This document shows, one piece after another, positions 25,865 through 35,241 of a stretch of 62,987 nucleotides of DNA (the first letter of the stretch is position 1; each line of letters opens with the position of its first letter). Source of the DNA: an uncultured bacterium (GTDB taxonomy: Bacteria > Hydrogenedentota > Hydrogenedentia > Hydrogenedentales > CAILVY01). A model generated the notes under the pieces. That model was given only the letters and a program-made list of their open reading frames with translations. It ran no database searches and was not told where the DNA came from. The DNA lies in the NCBI GenBank assembly GCA_937951485.1, contig CALEDJ010000039.1, forward strand, positions 1 through 62,987. Direction: 5' to 3'. The position numbers were made by a program, and so were the translations under genes.

Positions 25865-27949
25865 CTATTGCCCGACAGCCTCGACAAATACCAACGCCGA
25901 TTGACGCCCTTTGTCGAAAGCGATGCCCAGTCCTTCCTTCCAGAAAACAGCGCCTGAAATCTCCCGCGTTTCGCCGGTATCCACGTCTTCCACACGATAT
26001 ACGGCGTCTGCAAGCAGGCCCTCCAGCCGGACCGGCGGTATGAACGCACCTTTGGCGTTCCAGCGCAGCAGCAGTACAGCCGCCTGGCGGCCTGCCGCGT
26101 CGTAATAGACCACGCCTGCGGCTTTCGCCGCGCGGCTTGGATGCAGCACGTCATAGCGGCAATCGGTTTTCAGGGCATTCAAGCGGCGGTAGTGGGCGGC
26201 TTCGCGCACGATGGTCGCCCGCTGGCGCTCGGTGATTTTCGGCAGGTCGGCTGCCAGTCCCCAAGTGCCGGCCATCGCACTGCGGCAGTAGCGTTTTGTG
26301 AATTCATCATCTCTGGGATCATTGCGGTCCGGGTTATTCGTCCAGCGGTTCACCGTCCACGGCGGCATGAATTCCAACGCGCCGAGCGCCTCGCTCAGGT
26401 TTGAACGCGCATGCGCGGGGCCGGTGCCGCCGCCGTCCCGTATCCACTGATTCTGCGTCATCAAAACAGTGAATTCGTTGATCATGCGTCCGCCGCTCTG
26501 GCAGTTCTCCATGTAAAGGTCGGGGTGAGCCTTGCGCACGGCAAGCAATGCGCCCTGCAACGCGACAACGTTCTTGGCTACGCCATGGCGCGTCCGGGCG
26601 ACAAAGAAATCCTGGTCGTATTTCCACCAGCCCGCGCCGTAGCGGTCGCGCAGCGCCTGCACATGATCAAGCAGGTGGCGCGTAAAGTCCATGCCTGCGT
26701 AGTCCAGCAGATAGCCGTCAATGAATTTCCGGTAGAAGGGCGGCTGCTCCGCCTCCGGCGGCAACGCGTCTGCAGTCGCTCTGATGAATTGCGGACATGA
26801 CCATATGCCCGTCATGATGCCCTTTTCCCGGATGGCCGCCAGGATGCTCTCGAAAGCGCCGGGATCGTATTTGTCCGGGTCGGGTTCCCATTGCCCTACG
26901 GCCGCGTACCAGCCCGCATCCACGATGAACACATCGAACCCAAATGGATCGAGCGCCTCCATCTGCCGCCGCAGAAACGATTCCGTCACGTCGAAACGGG
27001 TTGTGTACCAGTTATTGTATGCAAACGGATACCAGGGGCCGGGGCCGCCATAGAGGACACGTCCCAGCGCCGCCCGCTGCCGCATCCACGCGGCGCGGCA
27101 TTCGCGATCGTTCGTTTCGCGGGTGAAAAAAACCTGCAATACCGGCCCGGTGATGGATTCGCCCGGAAGCAGAGTCAACTGGGTTTCTTCCGGCGGCAAA
27201 AAAATCCGAAAATCCAGTTCCTGACCGTCGTTTCCGGAGTTCAAATGCGCCCGCCATCCGCCGCACCAGGACAACGCGAAATAAATGCGCCCCGCATCCC
27301 CGCCCCAAATCCAATAGGGGTTCACGCCGTCTTCGATTTCGTCGGAACTGTGAAGGCGGCTTCCCAGGGTTATGTCCGACCCATCCAACGATATTTCCAC
27401 GGTTTCAAAAGATAATGATCGCCAATAACGCAGCCATGCTGCTTTTTGAGCATGCCACACGCCGTTCCATGCCGGCAGCCGGGAAACCTCACACGGCGCG
27501 TCGCCAATGTTTTCCAGAAGTATCCACGCGCGGAACAAAGCACCCTCTCGAAACAGTTCCACCATCCATGTCGCCTGCAATCCGCCGTTCATGGCGCACG
27601 AACTTGTCGCGTGGAGGAAATGCGGGTCCTCTTCCACGCGCCACGCCGTGGCCGGCCCACCCGCGGGCAGAAACGCTTCGGGCAACCACGCTTCCCAAGC
27701 GTGGTTATCGGCGGCGTTCGTAAAAACGGTCTCGCCGGTATCGGCCCATAGCGCCGACAAGATGCAGGGAACACCCTCCCGATTCGCGCCAAGATGCAGC
27801 CGGATCGTTCCGTTGTCCAGTTCCGTGTCTGAAGCCATGGCACATGCCCCTGTTATCCACAATACAACCGACAACATACCGTAATGCCTGCCCGCTGTAC
27901 GTAGACCAGGAATTTCTGACTGCATTGCGAAGATGCGCGGTGTCGTCAT
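25865..27949 (-). CDS. secreted GH36-like alpha-galactosidase
   Basis: This 694-residue exported glycosidase belongs to the alpha-galactosidase clan (GH36/GH27-like). A hydrophobic signal segment (GMLSVVLWITGACAMA) follows a long N-region. The beta-sandwich spans about 45-290. The barrel carries FIVDAGWY, the nucleophile Asp445 in WWKYDQDFF, ENCQSGGRM and the probable acid/base Asp505 in WIRDGGG. The start at 27949 overlaps the stop of the upstream GH50-like gene by 4 nt. It is the last gene of a three-gene minus-strand polysaccharide operon. Confidence 0.85.
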   Translation of the reverse strand: MTTPRIFAMQSEIPGLRTAGRHYGMLSVVLWITGACAMASDTELDNGTIRLHLGANREGVPCILSALWADTGETVFTNAADNHAWEAWLPEAFLPAGGPATAWRVEEDPHFLHATSSCAMNGGLQATWMVELFREGALFRAWILLENIGDAPCEVSRLPAWNGVWHAQKAAWLRYWRSLSFETVEISLDGSDITLGSRLHSSDEIEDGVNPYWIWGGDAGRIYFALSWCGGWRAHLNSGNDGQELDFRIFLPPEETQLTLLPGESITGPVLQVFFTRETNDRECRAAWMRQRAALGRVLYGGPGPWYPFAYNNWYTTRFDVTESFLRRQMEALDPFGFDVFIVDAGWYAAVGQWEPDPDKYDPGAFESILAAIREKGIMTGIWSCPQFIRATADALPPEAEQPPFYRKFIDGYLLDYAGMDFTRHLLDHVQALRDRYGAGWWKYDQDFFVARTRHGVAKNVVALQGALLAVRKAHPDLYMENCQSGGRMINEFTVLMTQNQWIRDGGGTGPAHARSNLSEALGALEFMPPWTVNRWTNNPDRNDPRDDEFTKRYCRSAMAGTWGLAADLPKITERQRATIVREAAHYRRLNALKTDCRYDVLHPSRAAKAAGVVYYDAAGRQAAVLLLRWNAKGAFIPPVRLEGLLADAVYRVEDVDTGETREISGAVFWKEGLGIAFDKGRQSALVFVEAVGQ

Positions 27950-30045
27950 TTCATGTTTCCATAACGTTCCACATAGAGGCGTTGGTGCAGTTCCGTGGCG
28001 GCATCGGTCAACTCGGCATACGGCGCGTCCACGACGCTGACAAGTCCAATCGCATAGTTTTCTCCGTCCAGCGTCCGGCCGGTCAATGGCTGATCCATGT
28101 ATTGAAACCAATGACAGCCGACAAAGACGGGATTCGCCGCGACGCTTTCCACGTAACGCACATACTTCCGGGCGCGGTCCTGCTGATCTTCCGACGCCAC
28201 CAGCCCGGTGTGAAACATGCCGCGATCCAACGCGCCGAAGTGGAATTCCCCGATGATGACGGGCTTGCCGTACTCGATCATGCGGTCCTGGGCGATTTCC
28301 GAAGCGTAGGCGTTGATGCTGATTACATCCACGACTTCCGCACAGGCGCGCACGACGTTTCTGGGCGCATACATCGGCGTCAAGCGGCAGCCCAAATACA
28401 ACTGCCCCGGCGCATGCTTGCGCAACGCGGCGGCAACGGTGTCGAAGTAATGCCGGGCGAATCTGTATTCAAAGGCCCCCAGGTCCTCCAGGCTTTGTGA
28501 GGTCAGTTTGACGGGCGCACGGAGTTCATTCCAATCCGTCGCGTTGACGCCCCAGGCGGCGTTGATCATTTCGATAGTTTCGTAGCGCCGTTGTAAATCT
28601 TCGATGAATGCGATGCGTGCGGGCTGGTCCGGCGGGCTGGCCAATACGCCCTGTGGAACGCCGGACCACGACAACTCGTTGTCCACAAAGTAGCCGATGA
28701 CCAGCGGGTTCTCCCGGAATTTTTCCGCCACCGACGCAATGGACGCTTCGGTTTTTTCGACAAAGGACGGGTCAAAGACATCAATCATCTTGCCCCAGTA
28801 GCCGGTGCTGCCCGCCACGACGCGGTCGCTGCGCGACCCTGCGGTCACCACGAACGGGATGCCGCTCTGTTCCAGCACATCCCCGCGCGACCACATCCCG
28901 ATTGTGTTGAAGCCCCATGCTTTCAGGCGATGCGCCGCCCGGTCGCGGAGTGCTTCCTGCCAGGCATCGCCGTAGATGCGTTTGAGATTGGCCGCGTGAA
29001 AATTGAAACAGACGCCGCCACCCCCGATGGCTTCCGCCATGCTGTGGACCGGTTCGTGACGCCCCAGGAACTCGCTGAACGCCTCCCCCGGCTGGGGTAC
29101 CCATTCAAACCAGTCGCCGCGTCCGTCAACAAAGGTGTCGTCGCCTTCACGCACACAGTTCACCCCCAGCGAAAAAAACAGATGGCCGTCGGGCGTCACC
29201 AGCCACCACTTGCCCTTCACCTGCTCCGTGCGGAACCGTCCCGTCGCTTCCAGTTTTGGCCCGTCGGCCCAGCCGCCATAGGCGTCGCGCCCGGACAGAC
29301 CGGGCGCTTCACGCAGCACCGCGTCCTCCCGCGCAGCCATCGCTTTGAGGCACGATTCATCATGCGCCTTGCCCGGCCAGTCCGCGTGTATGTATTGACC
29401 AAACGCATCCACGAAGGGATGCGGCACAAGGCGCGCGCGCGGGCTGTCCGCCGTGAACGCATGGACGCCTTGCAGGCACATCTGGGCATCTTTGCCGGCG
29501 CGGTCCAGGCGCACCGTGATCCGCGCCACGCGCAGCGGGGCGACGTTCGTCGCGGACTCCGGGAAAGCCACCATGCTCAGCGGGCCATAAACCGGAATCC
29601 CGCGCATCCCCCAATACGGTCCAGCGTTGCTGCTGTGGAAGAAAAGGGGGATTCCCTGATGGGATTTGGCGCGCAAGGTGGTTGAAAGCCGGGCGCGCAT
29701 GGATTTTCCGGCCTCATCGAGACTCTCGACAATCAACGTGACCGGCAACGGCGCGTCACCGGGATTCTCCAAGTCAAACGACACGCCGACATAATCCGCC
29801 AGATTCCATGTGTTGGTCGTGGGGGTGATGCTGACATCGGCGGGTTCGCCATCGCGGCGGGGTCGCACCACCAGACATGCTTCAACCTCGCCCCGCGCCC
29901 GCAGAATGCGCGCGCGCGCCTGTTCCTTCTCCACGCGCGCATCCGCATGGCGCGGCGCATATAACAACATATCCGCCGGAGACGAAAGCGAAACGCAAAC
30001 CAACAAGCATATAATGCCCATCACCTTGTTCTTCACTGTACCCAT
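27946..30045 (-). CDS. secreted GH50-like beta-agarase family enzyme
   Basis: The 699-residue protein has an N-terminal signal peptide (MGIICLLVCVSLSSPA), a beta-rich carbohydrate-binding-like region (about 45-200) and a TIM barrel. The general acid/base Glu457 is in IGYFVDNELSW and the nucleophile Glu600 in KPVIIGEFHFGALDRGMF, a motif typical of GH50 beta-agarases and relatives. The true substrate could be a different beta-galactan. AAGGA precedes the start. With the lactonase and GH36-like genes it suggests degradation of galactose-containing polysaccharide in the periplasm or outside (inference). Confidence 0.85.
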   Translation of the reverse strand: MGTVKNKVMGIICLLVCVSLSSPADMLLYAPRHADARVEKEQARARILRARGEVEACLVVRPRRDGEPADVSITPTTNTWNLADYVGVSFDLENPGDAPLPVTLIVESLDEAGKSMRARLSTTLRAKSHQGIPLFFHSSNAGPYWGMRGIPVYGPLSMVAFPESATNVAPLRVARITVRLDRAGKDAQMCLQGVHAFTADSPRARLVPHPFVDAFGQYIHADWPGKAHDESCLKAMAAREDAVLREAPGLSGRDAYGGWADGPKLEATGRFRTEQVKGKWWLVTPDGHLFFSLGVNCVREGDDTFVDGRGDWFEWVPQPGEAFSEFLGRHEPVHSMAEAIGGGGVCFNFHAANLKRIYGDAWQEALRDRAAHRLKAWGFNTIGMWSRGDVLEQSGIPFVVTAGSRSDRVVAGSTGYWGKMIDVFDPSFVEKTEASIASVAEKFRENPLVIGYFVDNELSWSGVPQGVLASPPDQPARIAFIEDLQRRYETIEMINAAWGVNATDWNELRAPVKLTSQSLEDLGAFEYRFARHYFDTVAAALRKHAPGQLYLGCRLTPMYAPRNVVRACAEVVDVISINAYASEIAQDRMIEYGKPVIIGEFHFGALDRGMFHTGLVASEDQQDRARKYVRYVESVAANPVFVGCHWFQYMDQPLTGRTLDGENYAIGLVSVVDAPYAELTDAATELHQRLYVERYGNMK

Positions 30046-30102
30046 TTCTCATTCCTTCCCTGTCGAGACCGTATCTTCCATCCGGCATCCCCAAGGCACT
30101 TT

Positions 30103-31284
30103 TCACCGCCCTTGCTTCACCGGCTTTACAAACAAAACACAGACCGGCGTCGGCACTGCAACTTCCTGCCCCGCTGCTTCAAGCGTGCCGTTGTCCTGAT
30201 CGATCCGAAATACCACGACGTTATTCGTCGCCTGGTTGGCGGCGATCAGAAAACGGCCTGAGGGATCGAGATTGAAATTGCGCGGGGTGCGCCCCCCCGT
30301 CGGAGTCTGGCCAAGCGCGGTGAGGCGGCCGGTTTCCTGGTCAATCGCAAACGCGGCGATGCTGTCATGCCCGCGATTGGAGGCATAAAGGAAACGGCCC
30401 GAGTGATTCACCCGGATTTCTGCGGTGGTGTTCTGTTCCGCGAAATCCTCGGGGAGCGTACCGATGCTCTGAAGGGTATCCAGCCGGCCCATCGTCGCGT
30501 CATAGGAGAAAGCGGTGACCGTATTGTCGAGTTCGTTCACCGTAAAGGCGAAGCGCCCCGTGGGATGAAAGGCGAAATGACGCGGTCCAGCCCCCGGCGC
30601 AAGCGTCGCCGACGGGGGATCGTTCGGTTCCAAGACGCCGCGTTCCGCATCGAAGCGGTAAACGAATATCTTGTCTGCGCCAAGATCCGCGGCGAAGAGA
30701 AAGCGGCCTGCGGCGTCGAAGGTGACGGAATGCGCAAAGGGCCCCTGCTGACGTTGCGGATGGACGCTGGAACCTTCGTGCTGGATATGGCACGCGGCTT
30801 CTCCCAAGCGACCGTCTTCCAGAATGGGCAACACAGCGACGCTTCCCCCGCTGTAATTGGCCACGGCAACATGGCGGCCCGACGGGTCCACGGCGACATG
30901 GCACGGCCCGCGTCCAACGGAGGACTGGGTGTTCAGCAACACAAGGCGGCCATCGCCGGGATTGATGGCAATAGCGCTCACTGCGCCGCCAACCTGGCCA
31001 TCGGCGTCCCGCATCTGCCCCACCGCATACAGCAGCGGCTTCGAGGGATGCAGCGCGAGAAACGACGGGTTCTCCACGGCGCATGCCAGCCCCTTCTTTT
31101 CCAGCAGCCCGCTTTCCGCGTCAAAATGCAGCAGGTAAATCCCCTCACTGTCACCGCCGGTGTAGGTGCCGATATACACCCACCACAAGGAACCAGTCGC
31201 ATCTGTTTCCGGTGCGGCAAAGGCAGCGTGCAATACAAGGCACAGCAATACCCCGGTCACACAGAAACATTGGCTTGTCCGCAT
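30103..31284 (-). CDS. secreted lactonase-type beta-propeller protein
   Basis: The 393-residue protein is a seven-bladed propeller of the 6-phosphogluconolactonase (YbhE/Pgl) family, with repeated blades such as HVAVDPSGRHVAVANYSGGS and HFAFHPTGRFAFTVNELDNT. A signal peptide (CVTGVLLCLVLHAAFA) places it outside the cytoplasm, so it is probably a sugar lactonase rather than the pentose-phosphate enzyme. The start at 31284 follows AAAGGAGAG. It is the first gene of the minus-strand operon with the GH50-like and GH36-like enzymes, and divergent from the aldo/keto reductase. Confidence 0.88.
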   Translation of the reverse strand: MRTSQCFCVTGVLLCLVLHAAFAAPETDATGSLWWVYIGTYTGGDSEGIYLLHFDAESGLLEKKGLACAVENPSFLALHPSKPLLYAVGQMRDADGQVGGAVSAIAINPGDGRLVLLNTQSSVGRGPCHVAVDPSGRHVAVANYSGGSVAVLPILEDGRLGEAACHIQHEGSSVHPQRQQGPFAHSVTFDAAGRFLFAADLGADKIFVYRFDAERGVLEPNDPPSATLAPGAGPRHFAFHPTGRFAFTVNELDNTVTAFSYDATMGRLDTLQSIGTLPEDFAEQNTTAEIRVNHSGRFLYASNRGHDSIAAFAIDQETGRLTALGQTPTGGRTPRNFNLDPSGRFLIAANQATNNVVVFRIDQDNGTLEAAGQEVAVPTPVCVLFVKPVKQGR

Positions 31285-31461
31285 GGCGTCTCTCCTTTCT
31301 TTGCCGATTTTCACAAAACTTTGGAATCCGCGTTGGCAAAAAATTGTTTACCCCAATGGAAATTTCATCATGGCGCGATGTTCTTCACCCTGGGATTGTG
31401 CCATAATACCTCCGGGCGCGTCATATCACCCCGGACAAAGGCCGATACGGAGGAATACGCG

Positions 31462-32418
31462 ATGAAACGACGCACATTTATCGGCGCATTGGCCACATCG
31501 GCCGCCTGGTTTGCCGGCGGCATGCCAAGAGCAGCGGGGGAGAGGACCGGCGCAATCAATGTCCTGCCCAGACGTCCCCTCGGCCGCACAGGATTGACCT
31601 TGCCCGTCATCGGGTTCAGCGGTCTCGTGGCGCGGGACAACACACCGGAAGCGGTGGACCGCGCGGTCGGCGAATCCCTCGACATGGGCATTGATTTCTT
31701 TGATACTGCTGCCTCTTATGGCGATTCGGAGGTCATGCTTGCCCCGGCCTTGCGCCAACACCGCAAGGACATCATCCTCGCGACAAAAACCCGCCTGCGC
31801 ACGCGCGAGGAAGCCGAAGCCGAATTTAATAAATCCTGCGAAATCCTGGGTACAGACTATTTCGACATGTACCTGTTCCACGGCATTCAGCATTTGGACC
31901 GCGACGTGGACCCCGCCTTCGCCGCTGGCGGCGCCATGGAGTTCTTCATCGAGAAAAAGAAGGCCGGCCAAATCCGGTTCTTGGGCTTTTCCGCCCATTC
32001 CACCGAAGCCGCGCTCGCCGCCATGGACCGCTACGACTACGATTTCTTCTATTTCCCGGTCAGTTATGTCTCGTACTATGCAGGAAACTTCGGCCAGGAA
32101 GTGCTGGCAAAAGCCAGGGAAAAAGGCGTCCCATGCATATCGCTCAAGGCCATGGCGCGGCAGCGCTGGCCCGAAAGCGTCCCACGCGAAGACCGCTGCG
32201 CAAAGTGCTGGTACCAGCCCATCGAAGACCCCGTAGAGGCGTCGCTCGCGCTGCGCTGGGCGCTGAGCCAGGATGTCGTGAGCGTACTGCCGCCCGGCGA
32301 TGAAAACCTCTATCGCAAGACCCTCGCCCTCTGCCACAACCTCACGCCCATCACCCCCGAAGAAACAGAACGGCTCAAGACGATGGCGGCGGGTATGAAT
32401 CCGTTGTTTCCACGATGA
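31462..32418 (+). CDS. Tat-exported aldo/keto reductase
   Basis: The 318-residue protein starts MKRRTFIGALATSAAW, a twin-arginine signal, and continues with an aldo/keto reductase barrel: RPLGRTGLTLPVIGF, the catalytic Tyr in DTAASYGDSE, the Lys in ATKTR and the His in LFHGIQH. An NAD(P)H-dependent enzyme exported folded by Tat is typical of planctomycete-like genomes. A CAKCWYQP segment recalls the C-terminal ferredoxin-like motif of some members but is incomplete. GGAGG lies eight bases before the ATG. It is divergent from the lactonase operon. Confidence 0.9.
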   Translation: MKRRTFIGALATSAAWFAGGMPRAAGERTGAINVLPRRPLGRTGLTLPVIGFSGLVARDNTPEAVDRAVGESLDMGIDFFDTAASYGDSEVMLAPALRQHRKDIILATKTRLRTREEAEAEFNKSCEILGTDYFDMYLFHGIQHLDRDVDPAFAAGGAMEFFIEKKKAGQIRFLGFSAHSTEAALAAMDRYDYDFFYFPVSYVSYYAGNFGQEVLAKAREKGVPCISLKAMARQRWPESVPREDRCAKCWYQPIEDPVEASLALRWALSQDVVSVLPPGDENLYRKTLALCHNLTPITPEETERLKTMAAGMNPLFPR

Positions 32419-32523
32419 CGGAATGCTGCATACAAACGCAATCAGCCGGCCAGTTCACTTCAATGCATGTACTTTAAATGTGGTCTCCATAAGGATTGGC
32501 GCTGATGTGGAGTGCGCCGTCTG

Positions 32524-32581
32524 TTCGGCGTTTTGGCTGGGTTTTCCAAAGCACTTCGCTCTGTTCAGCCAAAGCGCCGAA
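32524..32581. repeat. 16-bp inverted repeat next to the IS remnant
   Basis: TTCGGCGTTTTGGCTG (32524-32539) pairs with CAGCCAAAGCGCCGAA (32566-32581) with one mismatch, 26-nt loop. It abuts the left terminal repeat of the IS256-type element. No T-run follows. The remainder of 32419-32523 shows nothing recognisable. Confidence 0.5.
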
Positions 32582-32587
32582 GGTTAT

Positions 32588-33483
32588 GCTTCACAAGTTC
32601 TGCAAAAAGAGGGCATGACGATCTCGGAAATTTGCTCACAACAAATCAATAAGGTGCCAGCACCATGCCTGGAAAGCAGAATATCACGAAGTCGTTGAAG
32701 AGGAGTCTTATCCGTACCTGGTGCTGGATGCGCGTTACGAGAAGGTGCGTGAAGACGGCGTGATTCGCAGCCGCGCCGTTCTGGTGGCGATCGGCATCAA
32801 CGCGGACGGCCGTCGCTGCGTTTTGGGGGTCGATCTGGCCAACCGGGAAAGCCGCAACAGTTGGCGGGACTTCCTGATTCGGCTTGAAGAACGCGGGTTG
32901 CGGGACGTAGAGTTCATTGTCAGCGACGACCACGAAGGGCTTAAGAAGGCCATCGGTGAAACATTTGCGCAAGCGGTCTGGCAGCGCTGCTACGTGCATT
33001 TCCTGCGGAACGCGCTCGATTATCTTCCGCGAAAAGCGGACGACGACTGCATGACGGATCTGCGCTGGATTTACGAGCGGCGCACCCCTGAGGAAGCCCG
33101 GCGCGATCTCGCGGCCTGGCTACGGAAATGGCAGGCACGGTACTCCAAACTCTGTGAATGGGCTGAATCCAATATTGAGGAAACCTTTGCCTTCTATCGG
33201 CTGCCGCAGCAGCATCACTGACACATGAAGTCCACGAACATGCTGGAGCGGGTCAACGAGGAGATCAAACGACGGACCCACGTCGTGCGCATCTTCCCCA
33301 ACGAGGCCGGTTGCCTGAGGCTGATACGAGCCTTGGCCATCGAGATACATGAAGATTGAATTGAGGCCACACGGTACCTCAATATGGACATTCCGGAGGA
33401 ACATGAGAAGATGATGAGATTTAATCGCCCGGACGCCGCATGAACTGGAGGGGCACCATGGCCTCTTTTGCAGAACGTGACGC
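32588..33483 (+). mobile_element. internally deleted IS256-family element
   Basis: Terminal inverted repeats are visible at both ends: 32588-32614 (core GTTCTGCAAAAAGAGG) and 33460-33483 (core CCTCTTTTGCAGAACGTGA). The span of about 0.9 kb is shorter than a complete IS256-type element (about 1.3 kb), because the 5' half of the transposase is missing. No target duplication is obvious at the flanks. The element is not autonomous. Confidence 0.75.
32682..33443 (+). pseudogene. IS256-family transposase, truncated with two in-frame TGA codons
   Basis: The C-terminal half of a Mutator/IS256-type DDE transposase is readable: YLVLDARYEKVRE, VVSDDHEG-like IVSDDHEGLKKAI, WQRCYVHFLRNALDYLPRKA, then RLPQQHH. 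The frame is interrupted by TGA at 33219-33221, continues HMKSTNMLERVNEEIKRRTH, is interrupted again by TGA at 33357-33359 where relatives have Trp (EIHEDW), and continues IEATRYLNMDIPEEHEK to a final stop at 33443. The N-terminal part, including the first catalytic region, is absent. This is a decaying gene, not a recoded one, because TGA is used as a normal stop throughout the window. Confidence 0.88.
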
Positions 33484-33523
33484 ACGCAACTAATATAGGT
33501 CCCCAAGCGCCCCCATACTTCTT

Positions 33524-33689
33524 CCCCTCACCCCACCCCTCTCCCGCAGGGAGAGGGAGCAACAGCCTGCAATTCGACCATGCGCTACCCCCTCACCGCA
33601 CCCCTCTCCCGCAGGGAGAGGGAGCAACAGCGTTCCTCACGTTTCGCCATATACACCCTCTCCCGCTGGGAGAGGGGTGGGGTGAGGGG
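33524..33689. repeat. CCCTCTCCC-type repeat cassette with 22-bp inverted ends
   Basis: The left end 33524-33545 is the exact reverse complement of the right end 33668-33689. Two direct copies of a CTCTCCCGCAGGGAGAGGG hairpin followed by AGCAACAG lie inside, near 33537-33565 and 33602-33630. The same 22-mer starts the array at 62736. The rest of 33690-33909 shows no gene. Confidence 0.75.
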
Positions 33690-33909
33690 GAACAAAACAG
33701 GCCCCCCTGGTACAGAGATCAATGATGTCTCAGAGATTCCCGCGGAGAGGTCTGCATATGGAACAATCCCGCCGCATTATCATGATCATGATTCAACAGG
33801 TTTTTCAAGGATTCTGGGCATGGTCTTTCATTTGCTTAACAACCGATTCTGGAAAACAATGAGTCCCGATAAAATGTCGCATCTCTCCCGGGGCCGCGGA
33901 TACCAGCCA

Positions 33910-34812
33910 TCAGGTGGGCGATTCGATCCGGGCTACAAGGTCTTTGCGGACGGGATAGACCCGGCGACCATACTCGATATAGTAATACGGGTCTTGATCG
34001 GTCACCCGGTCGGCGGGCTGGGTCAGGCCGCTCTTGAAATGCACCGTGTATCGCTGGGACTGCGCCGGTGTGGGACGCACGGGCGACGGCGCGTGGTAAC
34101 TCAGGTGACTGAGTTCGCCAGTGATGATCCGCGACCCGCCGCTCTTGAACCGGCGCGTATGCGCCAGTACATTGCGCACATATGCCTGGGTTTCCGCATA
34201 GGGGGGAATGCCATTGTGTTGCTTCACCGCGCCGGGGCCGGCGTTGTAGGCGGCGAGCGCGAGCCGCGTGTCCCCCTTGAACAGTTCCAGCATTTTCGCG
34301 AGATATTGTGTGCCTCCGGCGATGTTCTGCGCCGGATCGAAAATGCTTGTCACGCCCATCTCGGCGGCGGTGCCGGGCATCAACTGCATCAATCCGCACG
34401 CGCCCTTGCTTGATACCGCCGCCACGTTGAAATTGCTCTCCACCTTGATGACCGCATACACCAGGTCTTCTTCCACGCCGTAATGGGTCGCGTAGCGCCG
34501 AATGAGTTCGCGAATGCTGGCGCTCGAGTAATCCGTCACCGCCTTATTGCGATACTGCTGCGGCACTTCGATGGGCTGGTACTTGATGTCCACTTCGACA
34601 AAGCGCCGGTCGTGGCGATACTTGTCCGGACGGTTGGTGAAGGTGACGCTGCCCTCGCGATCCATGAACTGATGCAGTGAACGCGACTGCGCTGTCTTGG
34701 GCTTCGCCGCCACGGTTGTCTTGTCGGCAGGCTCCGCATGAAGGCCCGGCATCACGCCGCACAGCAGCGCAACCAGTATGGCAAGATCCAACATTATCTG
34801 GCGGATGTGCAT
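33910..34812 (-). CDS. lytic murein transglycosylase (SLT domain)
   Basis: This exported 300-residue protein has a signal peptide (ILVALLCGVMPGLHA), a short DUF4124-like region (DREGSVTFTNRPDKY) and a soluble lytic transglycosylase domain. The catalytic Glu125 is in VIKVESNFN, followed by GLMQLMPGTA and ALAAYNAGPGAVKQHNGIPP. It cleaves peptidoglycan glycan strands, forming 1,6-anhydro ends. The start at 34812 follows GGGAG at short spacing; upstream in-frame starts would push the signal peptide inward. A strong promoter lies at 34883-34911. Confidence 0.93.
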   Translation of the reverse strand: MHIRQIMLDLAILVALLCGVMPGLHAEPADKTTVAAKPKTAQSRSLHQFMDREGSVTFTNRPDKYRHDRRFVEVDIKYQPIEVPQQYRNKAVTDYSSASIRELIRRYATHYGVEEDLVYAVIKVESNFNVAAVSSKGACGLMQLMPGTAAEMGVTSIFDPAQNIAGGTQYLAKMLELFKGDTRLALAAYNAGPGAVKQHNGIPPYAETQAYVRNVLAHTRRFKSGGSRIITGELSHLSYHAPSPVRPTPAQSQRYTVHFKSGLTQPADRVTDQDPYYYIEYGRRVYPVRKDLVARIESPT

Positions 34813-34882
34813 GATCTCCCACAGTCCGGGACAACAACGTTTCTGTGCGGCCGACAGGCCATTGCTCCGCTCTGTTGTCAAT

Positions 34883-34911
34883 AGTATACCCAAGTTTTAG
34901 ATCTCTGGCAA
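34883..34911 (-). promoter_or_regulatory. sigma70-like promoter of the transglycosylase gene
   Basis: On the minus strand, TTGCCA (34906-34911), a 17-nt spacer and TATACT (34883-34888) make a good promoter about 70 bp before the start. The rest of 34813-35241 shows no gene; a TATACT at 35152-35157 on the plus strand lacks a matching -35. Confidence 0.65.
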
Positions 34912-35241
34912 TGTTTTTGTCCCCTGGATTTGCTTGGAAAAATGGCCAATTCAATTCGGATTTCTGTTTTTACGGTATTCGCGGATATCTTCGCTTGCCC
35001 CAGAGCGTGCTCCGGTGCTAAGCATCGCGCAACGTAAATGCGTATACAAGATTGGGCAGCGGATTTGAGTTCAGCATCGGCGATTACCTATGCGACGCAC
35101 TTGTTGGTCCGGTTGAATTGAGGCATCGCCGTATCAAATGTCAATATATTGTATACTCATTCGCGTTGAGCGGTACTGAGGTGTGCATATTCTTCCCGGC
35201 TCTGTAGTGTGGCAGCCTGTATAACGTGAAACGAAGATCCG

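Noticed and set aside
30367-31461. Upstream extension of the aldo/keto reductase frame to 683 codons
   Set aside because: The extra part is antisense to the lactonase gene; the Tat signal and GGAGG place the true start at 31462.
33219-33359. In-frame TGA codons read as possible recoding (Trp or selenocysteine)
   Set aside because: Many intact genes here end in TGA, and the transposase is also 5'-truncated, so ordinary decay explains both.
35152-35157. TATACT upstream of pncC as a promoter
   Set aside because: No -35-like hexamer occurs at 16-18 nt upstream, and the distance to the start is 85 bp.
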